DNA of 19,608 nt. Source: CAZNUM01 sp046861615 (GTDB lineage Bacteria > Fidelibacterota > Marinisomatia > Marinisomatales > TCS55). The notes under the pieces are model-generated. The model was not told the origin of the DNA. It did no database searches and was given only the letters and a program-made list of their open reading frames with translations. The translations under genes were made by a program, and so were the position numbers. Within the stretch, counting starts at the first letter, position 1; each line of letters begins with the position of its first letter. Below are positions 1 through 5,737 of the stretch, one piece after another. Location: positions 1 to 19,608 of the forward strand of contig JBHHUS010000035.1 of assembly GCA_046861615.1 (NCBI GenBank), in the 5' to 3' direction.

Positions 1-1130
1 GCAGCATTATAAAAGTCATCGGTTGTTGCCTTGCGAAAACTGGGATTCGGTGATTGAGACCGGGCATAATCCAGGTTTTCGGCGTTGACAAATCCTTTGA
101 TTGGCGTTACACCCTCGTATTTTGAAAATGGTTTCTGGAAGATATATCCGTCGCAGAACATTTCCAGTGTAAAAATATCATACCCATATTTGTAGAAGCT
201 CGTCTGAGATGTCAGCTCACCAAAAGGGCTCCCTTTGGTATCAAAGCCAACCCGTTGGTCAGATGGAGGAAGTTCAGCCATTATCGCATCAATAACTCCA
301 TCAACCGGATAAACCGCTTTTTTACTATATCCTTCTGCCGATACCCATGGTGCGTGTAAAAATATCGTGACAGCCGATTTGCCGATCTGCTTAAAAACAA
401 AATTACCCATACGGGCGGTCTCGAACCGAATGAACTTATTTTCGCTTACATTATAAATAGGTTGCTGGTATTCCGTAAAAGCGTGATGAATACCGCTGTA
501 AACAAGGGCTTGCTCTCCTTTGGCTACAACTTCATTTAATATTACCTGCGCCCAGAAATATTCTCCTCCGCCTTGCCATACTCTTTTCTTGATTTCATCG
601 TTTTCACGATCTTCCTGCGTTTTGATTATACTCCAATCGGGAGAATCGTTTAGTCCGAGAATCCTGAATTTTCTGCTTCCGGCCGGTAAATTCTGGTTTA
701 ACTGCCAGGCTGCTTTAAAAATATCCACATATTCCTGATATCCCCAGTGTACAAATTGTAAAAAGGTTATTTTTTCGGCTAACTTTTGATTGTATTGCTT
801 GCCATACAATAGCGAGTCAATTAAATATTGATCCTCACGCCGGGCATATTCAGTTGCCAAGGTGTAAATACCGGCGTCATATAATCGGGGGATTAAATTT
901 TGTATAAGTTGCACATCATGTTTGATGCGGTGCCATTCACCAATAAAAATAATGTCGTGGTCCCTGAACTTATTGATTATATAGTCTTCCGGAGTTAAAT
1001 AGTTATTCTCAATATATTTAATAAGCTTTGCTTTTACTTCCGGATCAACATCTGGTAAGGGTGTTTTTGTTGTCGAGCAACCAATTAAAAGGAAAGCTAA
1101 AATCGAAAATCTCAAAAAAGTGATTTTCAT
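1..1130 (-). CDS. Putative lipoprotein of the Tiki/TraB/EreA/ChaN superfamily (partial, C-terminus outside window)
   Basis: An open frame runs without a stop from the ATG at 1130 to the window edge, giving 376 codons; the C-terminus is missing. The N-terminus is a short lipoprotein signal (KITFLRFSILAFLLIGC, lipobox LIGC, lipidated Cys18), so the protein is probably membrane-anchored outside the cytoplasm. A GX2H motif (GEWH, residues 64-67) is followed by a conserved-looking Glu94 in LATEYARRED and a second GX2H motif (GIHH, 213-216). Paired GX2H motifs plus a Glu are the signature of the Tiki superfamily, which includes TraB/PrgY, erythromycin esterases and ChaN heme-binding lipoproteins. 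I infer a metal-dependent hydrolase or a heme/ligand-binding role and cannot choose between them. It has its own promoter and is not obviously in an operon with the genes to its right. No strong ribosome binding site precedes the ATG. Confidence 0.82.
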   Translation of the reverse strand, partial: MKITFLRFSILAFLLIGCSTTKTPLPDVDPEVKAKLIKYIENNYLTPEDYIINKFRDHDIIFIGEWHRIKHDVQLIQNLIPRLYDAGIYTLATEYARREDQYLIDSLLYGKQYNQKLAEKITFLQFVHWGYQEYVDIFKAAWQLNQNLPAGSRKFRILGLNDSPDWSIIKTQEDRENDEIKKRVWQGGGEYFWAQVILNEVVAKGEQALVYSGIHHAFTEYQQPIYNVSENKFIRFETARMGNFVFKQIGKSAVTIFLHAPWVSAEGYSKKAVYPVDGVIDAIMAELPPSDQRVGFDTKGSPFGELTSQTSFYKYGYDIFTLEMFCDGYIFQKPFSKYEGVTPIKGFVNAENLDYARSQSPNPSFRKATTDDFYNA

Positions 1131-1143
1131 TTTTACGCTTTTG

Positions 1144-1162
1144 AATATTGCCGGACAATATT
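1144..1162 (-). repeat. Inverted repeat in the 5' leader of the lipoprotein gene
   Basis: AATATTG-CCGGA-CAATATT is a perfect 7-bp inverted repeat with a 5-base centre. It lies 13 bases before the ATG at 1130 and downstream of the predicted transcription start. It could be an RNA hairpin near the ribosome site or a protein-binding site. The sequence does not tell which. Confidence 0.4.
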
Positions 1163-1196
1163 AGTACGTGGAAACATAATTTGTCATCCGGTATCG

Positions 1197-1224
1197 ATTA
1201 TACATTTTATATCGTTAGCGACAA
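1197..1224 (-). promoter_or_regulatory. Sigma70-type promoter for the left-edge lipoprotein gene
   Basis: On the minus strand TTGTCG (1219-1224) is separated by 16 bases from a perfect TATAAT (1197-1202). Transcription would start near 1190 and leave a leader of about 60 bases before the ATG at 1130. The stretch from 1131 to 1397 shows no coding feature beyond this promoter and the inverted repeat in its leader. Confidence 0.55.
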
Positions 1225-1397
1225 GATGTGAACCTACTTCAAAGTTAATATTGTGGAATTAATTGACCAACCATAAACAAGGATTATGCTATCCAAAATC
1301 TGCAGTTGACAGATACGATAAACCGTATTACGATTTGATTCAACAATCGAATCAGGTCCCAAGTCCCTTTTCTGAGGAAATAACCGGACTGACTAAG

Positions 1398-1520
1398 CTA
1401 TTGATCCCTGCCGTTTTCGTTATTTCCAGCCAGGCACTTTTCGGCGCCCGCTGCCAGTGCGATAGTGCGCATCGGGATAGTATCTTTTTCATTACCTGGT
1501 TTGAGTTTGGAAGCAGACAT
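1398..1520 (-). pseudogene. Remnant of the small gene that follows actF (5' end only)
   Basis: An ATG at 1520 opens a 40-codon frame ending in TAG at 1398. Its first 20 residues match the beginning of the intact small protein at 9194-9547 in pattern: M-S-A-S at the start against M-P-S-P, then PGxE, then a basic stretch ending in Ile. The ATG lies exactly 10 bases after the stop of the actF remnant, the same spacing as between actF and the small gene in the intact operon. After about residue 20 the frame no longer resembles the intact protein and lacks its transmembrane helix. I read it as the broken start of a paralog of that gene. The residue similarity alone is weak; the matching spacing and gene order carry most of the weight. 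Confidence 0.5.
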
Positions 1521-1530
1521 GAATCAGAGG

Positions 1531-1667
1531 CTACTGATTTACAAATTCGATTGATTTTTTCAGCCGGGGATCATTCACCGGAACCAGGGGATGCCGCGCC
1601 AACAGAGACCACAATAGACTTAAGAAAATGCCCCCAATACCTATAAAGGTTGTCAGGTCCAGCCAGG
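1531..1667 (-). pseudogene. 3' fragment of a second actF paralog
   Basis: From WLDLTTF to the TAG stop at 1531-1533, 44 residues align without gaps to the last helix and tail of ActF (9558-10742). By my count 32 of 44 residues are identical, including the block RHPLVPVNDPRLK. Most substitutions in the membrane helix are hydrophobic for hydrophobic, as expected if this paralog diverged while still functional. The homology begins at CCTGGCTGGA (1658-1667), where a DUF190 gene in another frame ends. The fragment cannot make ActF. It is best explained as the tail of a formerly complete second Alternative Complex III operon, joined here by rearrangement. Confidence 0.88.
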
Positions 1668-1777
1668 TTATTCTCCCGGGCTTTACGCAGAATCCATCCA
1701 TAGAGGGGTAATCCTTCGTGTCGGTCGCTCTCCCCAATGAAAATTCGCAGTAAATGACCTTTTTCAGGTAGAATCAT
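1571..1777 (-). pseudogene. Truncated DUF190 (UPF0166) gene, out-of-frame fusion to actF remnant
   Basis: The ATG at 1777 has a good ribosome binding site (GGGAGA at 1787-1792, 9 bases upstream). The first 40 residues show the DUF190 N-terminal pattern: a start like MILPEKGHLLRIFIGES, then GLPLYGWILRKARENNLAG. DUF190 proteins are small (about 100-110 residues) and often sit next to crcB, though their function is not settled. Here the similarity ends at LAG (about 1658). The frame then reads through the actF fragment in the wrong frame and stops at 1571, for a total of 68 codons. The domain's second half, with its expected Gly-rich continuation after LAG, is absent. The product is almost certainly non-functional. 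Confidence 0.8.
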
Positions 1778-1821
1778 ATCTCTTAATCTCCCAGCATGAT
1801 GATTGATAAACGATAGCCAAC

Positions 1822-2169
1822 TCAAACCATACCCAAGGCAAAGATCATGTGTATCAAGACATTGACCAAGGCTGAGAACAATTCACCGTTACTGGCAAAA
1901 GAAAAGACTTCATAGCCGAAAGTGGAAAAAGTGGTAAAGCCCCCTAAAAGACCGATAAAAAGGAACAGGCGCATCTCGGGGTTGAACAGTTGCCTCGTTT
2001 CAGAGACACCCGTGAGAAATCCGATTAAAAAGCAGCCCAAAATATTGACGGCCAGCGTACCATAGGGGAAATAGGGTTTGCCCAGTATTCGATGCACAGA
2101 ACCGCTTAATAGGTAGCGGGTGACGGAACCGATAAATCCCCTGGTGCCGATGATAAGAAACTTTTGCAT
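1822..2169 (-). CDS. crcB: CrcB/Fluc fluoride channel, C-terminus shortened by a stop codon
   Basis: CrcB/Fluc proteins are small dual-topology channels that export fluoride from the cytoplasm. The 115-residue product has the family's Asn in a helix (VNILGCFLIG, Asn42) and the signature GGFTTFSTFGYE (76-87). It starts with an ATG at 2169 behind AGGAGT (2175-2180, 5-base gap) and a fluoride riboswitch. The last helix is cut at ALGMV by TGA (1822-1824). Reading on in frame gives VGYRLSIIMLGD and a TAA at 1783-1785, 5 bases before the DUF190 start, which looks like the ancestral end of the gene with Trp (TGG) at the stop position. The protein would then have been about 128 residues, the usual family length. 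Whether the shortened form works is uncertain. Confidence 0.9.
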   Translation of the reverse strand: MQKFLIIGTRGFIGSVTRYLLSGSVHRILGKPYFPYGTLAVNILGCFLIGFLTGVSETRQLFNPEMRLFLFIGLLGGFTTFSTFGYEVFSFASNGELFSALVNVLIHMIFALGMV

Positions 2170-2174
2170 GAATC

Positions 2175-2180
2175 ACTCCT
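2175..2180 (-). promoter_or_regulatory. crcB ribosome binding site, complementary to riboswitch strand
   Basis: AGGAGT lies 5 bases before the crcB ATG. It is fully complementary to ACTCCT at 2198-2203 in the 3' end of the fluoride aptamer. This suggests the aptamer's 3' strand can mask the ribosome site when fluoride is absent. Confidence 0.7.
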
Positions 2181-2196
2181 TTAAATTTGTGTCAAA

Positions 2197-2243
2197 CAGG
2201 AGTCATCAGCACTAAAGGCGGTTCAAGGTGAACTCCATCACCC
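2197..2243 (-). ncRNA. Fluoride riboswitch (crcB motif)
   Basis: The leader of crcB carries the crcB-motif consensus in order: GGGTGATGGAGTTCACC (2227-2243), AACCGCC, then GCTGATGACTCCTG (2197-2210). GGTG pairs with CACC (2239-2242 with 2227-2230) to form P1. The loop GGAGT (2232-2236) pairs with ACTCC (2199-2203) as the pseudoknot characteristic of fluoride aptamers. The strand that closes the pseudoknot is also complementary to the crcB ribosome site 18 bases downstream, so control is probably at translation, with fluoride turning expression on. I see no Rho-independent terminator between aptamer and ATG, which agrees with that. No convincing promoter was found between ctaB and the aptamer. 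Confidence 0.93.
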
Positions 2244-2275
2244 TGTTTCAAATAAGTGTTAAATGAAGAATAGTC

Positions 2276-3160
2276 TTAAAGCACTTGATCAATAACAATC
2301 AGAATCAGAACCAGAGGCAGGTAGAGCACGGAGGCTTTAAGAATTGTCCGTGCTGCCGGAGCTGTTTTTGCTTTAATAAAAGAGCGGGTAGAGGCGAGAA
2401 AGCCAATGCCAAGGAGAACAACGCCTGCGAAGTACAATCCTCCAGAGAAGCCGACAATGGCGGGGAGAGCCGAAACCGGAATCAGGGCGATTAAAAAGAC
2501 AATGATTAGAACAGGAGTCCATTTTTCGCTGTTTTTAATCCCGGAGAGCATTTTAAAACCGGCAGAATGATATTCGGCTTTAAACATCCAGTCAATTGAG
2601 TAAAAGTGGGGATGTTGCCACAAAAATAAAATGGCAAATAAAATCCAGGCTTCCAGTTCAATCCGGTTCGTGGCGGCTGTCCAGCCCCCCATAATGGGCA
2701 AGGCGCCTGGAATGGCTCCAATGGTGGTATTCAACCAGGTAATTTTTTTCATGGGCGTATATATGAGGATATAGATAAACGCTGACAGCAGGCCCAGGAA
2801 GGCAGTTAGTACATTCACTCCCCATAAAAGGATGGAGATTCCCCCCAGAATCAGGATCAGGCCGAACAGGAGGGCCTGATTGGGCTGCAATTGACCGCTG
2901 GGGAGGGGACGGTTGCGGGTGCGGGCCATCAAAGCATCTGTATGGCGTTCCAGATAGTGATTTAGGACACCGGCTCCCCCGGAAGTGAGGGCAGTTCCCA
3001 GTAAGGTCCACAGAAAGAGTGGGCTGAAAAGGGTCCCGTTACTGCCTAGGTAATACCCGATGGTTGAACTGACCAGAACCATCGCCAGGATTCGTGGTTT
3101 GGTCAATTCGAGGTAAGGGCCGAAAGCATAAGCATTTCTTTTAATAGTTTTACTAATCAT
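2276..3160 (-). CDS. ctaB: Protoheme IX farnesyltransferase (heme O synthase) CtaB
   Basis: CtaB transfers a farnesyl group to heme B to give heme O, the precursor of the heme A used by the oxidase encoded upstream. The 294-residue protein is a polytopic membrane UbiA-family prenyltransferase. The first Asp-rich site is NHYLERHTDALMARTRNRP (residues 67-85, Asn67, Asp75, Arg80-Thr81, Arg84-Pro85). The second is YSIDWMFKAEYHSAGFKML, with the family's Asp and Ala-Gly-x-x-Met. Hydrophobic helices span the rest. The ATG at 3160 overlaps the stop of the SCO gene by 4 bases, so the two are translationally coupled. It is the last gene of the respiratory operon; the crcB riboswitch leader follows with no clear terminator. 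Confidence 0.95.
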   Translation of the reverse strand: MISKTIKRNAYAFGPYLELTKPRILAMVLVSSTIGYYLGSNGTLFSPLFLWTLLGTALTSGGAGVLNHYLERHTDALMARTRNRPLPSGQLQPNQALLFGLILILGGISILLWGVNVLTAFLGLLSAFIYILIYTPMKKITWLNTTIGAIPGALPIMGGWTAATNRIELEAWILFAILFLWQHPHFYSIDWMFKAEYHSAGFKMLSGIKNSEKWTPVLIIVFLIALIPVSALPAIVGFSGGLYFAGVVLLGIGFLASTRSFIKAKTAPAARTILKASVLYLPLVLILIVIDQVL

Positions 3161-3768
3161 GAGGGGTTCTCCGATTGACGGACCAGTTCTTTCAGATCGG
3201 TTTTCAGGGCGGCAATGCTGGTTTCTTCCGTACCGTTGTAATATCCCCTAATGTTTCCATCCTTGTCCACCAGAACCAGCCGGGTGGAATGACCCATCGG
3301 CAGCTGCTCTGCTGGAAGAAGGAATCCCTCTTCCGAAAGGTGGGCAATGGTCTCGATCGGTCCCCTTAAAAAATACCAGTTGGCATTGGAAGGAATCCTG
3401 AACCGCTGAGCATAGGATTGAAGCACTTCTTCCGTATCCACCTCCGGGTCCACGGATATGGAGACAAAGCGCACTTTTTTAGAGGGACCAAAGTTGTGAT
3501 AAAGCTGAGCCATATTGTCCGTCATAATGGGGCAGGGTCCCTGACAACTGGTAAAAATAAAGGCCACTACACTTGTCTGCCCTTTCAGGTCTTCCAGTCC
3601 AAAAGGATGACCGTACTGATCGCTGAGCTGAAAATCGGGCACCGGCTGAATCACCGGAATCCGGGTGCGGGACTGGGAAGCAGTTTTAATCACAACGGAT
3701 GCACCGACCCCCAAGAGAATAATCGTCAAGGGTAGGATGAAAAACAGAGCTTTTTTAACTTTTTTCAA
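3157..3768 (-). CDS. SCO1/SenC-family copper chaperone (second copy)
   Basis: SCO proteins are membrane-anchored thioredoxin-fold proteins that deliver copper to the CuA site of subunit II or keep its cysteines reduced. I chose the TTG at 3768, overlapping the end of ctaA by 14 bases, because the protein then starts with two lysines and one membrane helix (about residues 6-27). A longer in-frame reading adds 22 residues encoded within ctaA and looks artificial. The copper site is complete: CQGPC (Cys75, Cys79) and the distal His160 in MGHSTRLVLVDKDG. The length, 203 residues, is normal. It lies between ctaA and ctaB, suggesting a role in oxidase assembly beside the other SCO protein at 8359-9192. 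Confidence 0.92.
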   Translation of the reverse strand: MKKVKKALFFILPLTIILLGVGASVVIKTASQSRTRIPVIQPVPDFQLSDQYGHPFGLEDLKGQTSVVAFIFTSCQGPCPIMTDNMAQLYHNFGPSKKVRFVSISVDPEVDTEEVLQSYAQRFRIPSNANWYFLRGPIETIAHLSEEGFLLPAEQLPMGHSTRLVLVDKDGNIRGYYNGTEETSIAALKTDLKELVRQSENPS

Positions 3769-4696
3769 GGTGGGTCTTAGCGTGTTTGACGGAGGCGAAT
3801 AACACCATGACCAGCCCTGCAATCCAGGCGGCACTCCACATGTGGAACAGGCGGATCAAGGCTGGAATATGAAACACCACCATACTTTCCCCCAGTATTA
3901 TCTGGAGTCCAACCAGGACCAGAATGGTGCAACTTACACCTGTCACCAAAGGAGAGGGATGGGAGCGTTTTCTCACAACCTTGAACCAGAGATAGGCAAA
4001 AGATACCACCATCAGAATTCCCAGGAAAGTGTGGATATACTTAACGGGGCTCAGGGTATTCAACCAGACCCGGGAGGAGACCAGCGGCAAATTGCCACTG
4101 ATGGTTTCCAGTCCGGACCGGAGTCCCGTACCCAGAAGAATTTCCACCACTACCAGTCCCCAGAGGGCTCCTGCCCAGGTGGTGAGGGCAGGGTCGTAAT
4201 GAAAACCCTGTTCGCTGGATGGATTGGAACGATAGTAGGTGTGTTGGAAAAGATAAATCAGGAGACTGACCAGAATCAATGCCAGCAGCATATGGAAGGT
4301 GACCAGGAGGGGATTTAAAGTGCTGGTTACCACCAGACTACCCAGCCAACCCTCAAAAGAAACCAGTCCAAAGGCGGCGGCGGAGAGCCAGATAATGTCG
4401 GTCTCGCGCCGGTAATAGAATAGGGCCATACCGAATACGGCGGTAATGACAAAACCGGTGGTTACTCCAATTAACCGGTTAATGTATTCGATCCACGCCA
4501 GCGTAATGTTGAAAGTGGCTGGGTCGACATTCGGAGGTAGTTGCTCGACACTGGTAGGGGGAAACCACCGCCCGAAACAGGTGGGCCAGTCGGGACAACC
4601 GAGCCCTGCCCCGGAAACACGCACCAGTCCGCCCACAAAAATCAACAGATATGTCATGACAATCGCCGCCAGGACGACCTTCTGGAAGGCATTCAT
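3755..4696 (-). CDS. ctaA: Heme A synthase, COX15/CtaA family
   Basis: CtaA oxidises heme O to heme A in the membrane. I chose the ATG at 4696 (313 residues). Upstream in-frame starts lie inside the ctaF gene and would add 43 non-family residues. The first helix leads into GGLVRVSGAGLGCPDWPTCF, the typical N-terminal block with a Cys pair (Cys34, Cys40). Candidate heme ligands are His135 (TFHMLLAL), His222 (KYIHTFLG) and His276/His285 (FHIPALIRLFHMW). The first half has EYINR (Glu70, Asn73, Arg74) where many CtaA proteins have EXXHR, so the His at that position is replaced by Asn. Eight membrane helices are visible. It sits between ctaF and sco in the operon. Confidence 0.94.
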   Translation of the reverse strand: MNAFQKVVLAAIVMTYLLIFVGGLVRVSGAGLGCPDWPTCFGRWFPPTSVEQLPPNVDPATFNITLAWIEYINRLIGVTTGFVITAVFGMALFYYRRETDIIWLSAAAFGLVSFEGWLGSLVVTSTLNPLLVTFHMLLALILVSLLIYLFQHTYYRSNPSSEQGFHYDPALTTWAGALWGLVVVEILLGTGLRSGLETISGNLPLVSSRVWLNTLSPVKYIHTFLGILMVVSFAYLWFKVVRKRSHPSPLVTGVSCTILVLVGLQIILGESMVVFHIPALIRLFHMWSAAWIAGLVMVLFASVKHAKTHLEKS

Positions 4697-4712
4697 ACCA
4701 GTGGGTTTGGGG

Positions 4713-5084
4713 TTAATGATGTTCGTTCCCTGATGGCCCTGGTTGGGTATTCTGGTAGATGACGGCCGATTTCGATATCGGCTCAACCGTAATCTGGTCA
4801 AGGTCTCCCCGCGTATTAATATCAAACATAATCAGGATTAAAAATGCTGTGAGTATAATCACGGCGGTGCTGAAAATGGTCAGGTACAGTTTACTGTCAT
4901 ATAGCAAATGCATAAAAAAGAAAGCCACTAGCAGGGCTTTCGTTCCTGCGATCAATAAAGCAATCGCAACATTGTAGCCTCCCAAATCAATAAAAGAGAC
5001 ACCAACCGTGACAGCCGTCAAAACAATGAGAAGAAATCCGACTGTTAAATACGTTTTTAACGGGGTATGATGTTCTGTATTCAT
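4713..5084 (-). CDS. ctaF: Cytochrome c oxidase subunit IV (CtaF/COX4-type, prokaryotic)
   Basis: This 123-residue protein has three membrane helices (about residues 11-30, 38-60 and 67-88). It contains the family-like stretch AGTKALLVAFFFMHLLYDSK, where Lys-Ala and Phe-Phe-Met-His are typical of prokaryotic COX4/CtaF subunits. This subunit stabilises the oxidase core and carries no cofactor. The hydrophilic C-terminal tail of about 30 residues is longer than the minimal family member. It starts 4 bases after the ctaE stop and ends 16 bases before ctaA, fixing its place among the oxidase subunits. Confidence 0.88.
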   Translation of the reverse strand: MNTEHHTPLKTYLTVGFLLIVLTAVTVGVSFIDLGGYNVAIALLIAGTKALLVAFFFMHLLYDSKLYLTIFSTAVIILTAFLILIMFDINTRGDLDQITVEPISKSAVIYQNTQPGPSGNEHH

Positions 5085-5088
5085 GGGG

Positions 5089-5736
5089 CTATCCTATTAA
5101 GTAGAAGAGGGGGAAGAGGAAAATCCAGATCATGTCCACCAGGTGCCAGAACAGACCTACATTCTCAATAGGGGTATAATATTCGCTGGAGAATTCGTTT
5201 TTTCTGAGCCGGATCATGACCCATGTAATCAAGGCGATTCCAATAAGGACGTGCAGCCCGTGCAGCCCGGTCATGAGAAAATAGATACTGAAGAAAATAT
5301 GTGGGTTGGTGCCTTCAATGCCGGTGTACGTGTAGTATTTACCGAATAACTGACCCAGGTGAATTTTATGGCTGTATTCAAAATATTTCACCACCAGGAA
5401 TACACACGCCAGCAGGATGGTTACCAGGAGGTAGTAAAATGTCTGTTTCTGCCGGTTGAGCTGGATGCTGTGAATGGCCAGAACCACCGTCACAGAACTG
5501 GTAATCAACACAACGGTATTCAGAGTACCCATGTACACATTCAGGGCTTTGTGGGCGTTGTAGAACATGTCCGGATTCAGGGCGCGGAACACGGTGTAGG
5601 CGACAAACAGGCCGCCAAAAGTCAGTATTTCCGTCAGGAGGAAGACCCACATCCCCAGTTTGGCAGAATCGTTCTGCTGTTCCGAGGTGCTGAAATGATG
5701 GGCTAAATAGGCGGGGGCGGTATCGGTCGTACTCAT
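5089..5736 (-). CDS. ctaE: Cytochrome c oxidase subunit III
   Basis: Subunit III is a non-catalytic membrane subunit bound to subunit I. The 215-residue protein shows the family pattern GMWVFLLTEILTFGGLFVAY (first helix, conserved Glu), LMTGLHGLHVLIG in the middle, and WHLVDMIWIFLFPLFYLIG at the end. It has five helices, the short form that lacks the first two helices of mitochondrial COX3. The start ATG at 5736 follows the ctaD stop by one base (TAATATG). The gene is separate here, not fused to subunit I as in some caa3 oxidases. Confidence 0.95.
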   Translation of the reverse strand: MSTTDTAPAYLAHHFSTSEQQNDSAKLGMWVFLLTEILTFGGLFVAYTVFRALNPDMFYNAHKALNVYMGTLNTVVLITSSVTVVLAIHSIQLNRQKQTFYYLLVTILLACVFLVVKYFEYSHKIHLGQLFGKYYTYTGIEGTNPHIFFSIYFLMTGLHGLHVLIGIALITWVMIRLRKNEFSSEYYTPIENVGLFWHLVDMIWIFLFPLFYLIG

Positions 5737-5737
5737 A

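Noticed and set aside
1263..1646. Plus-strand 127-codon frame
   Set aside because: It runs antisense over the actF remnant and the broken small gene, has no family-like motif, and the matching homology lies on the minus strand.
1822..1824. TGA read as an amino acid (recoded genetic code) to explain the crcB stop
   Set aside because: TGA clearly serves as a stop elsewhere, for example at the actA/actB ATGA overlap and the end of actC, and TGG is used for Trp throughout; a nonsense change is simpler.
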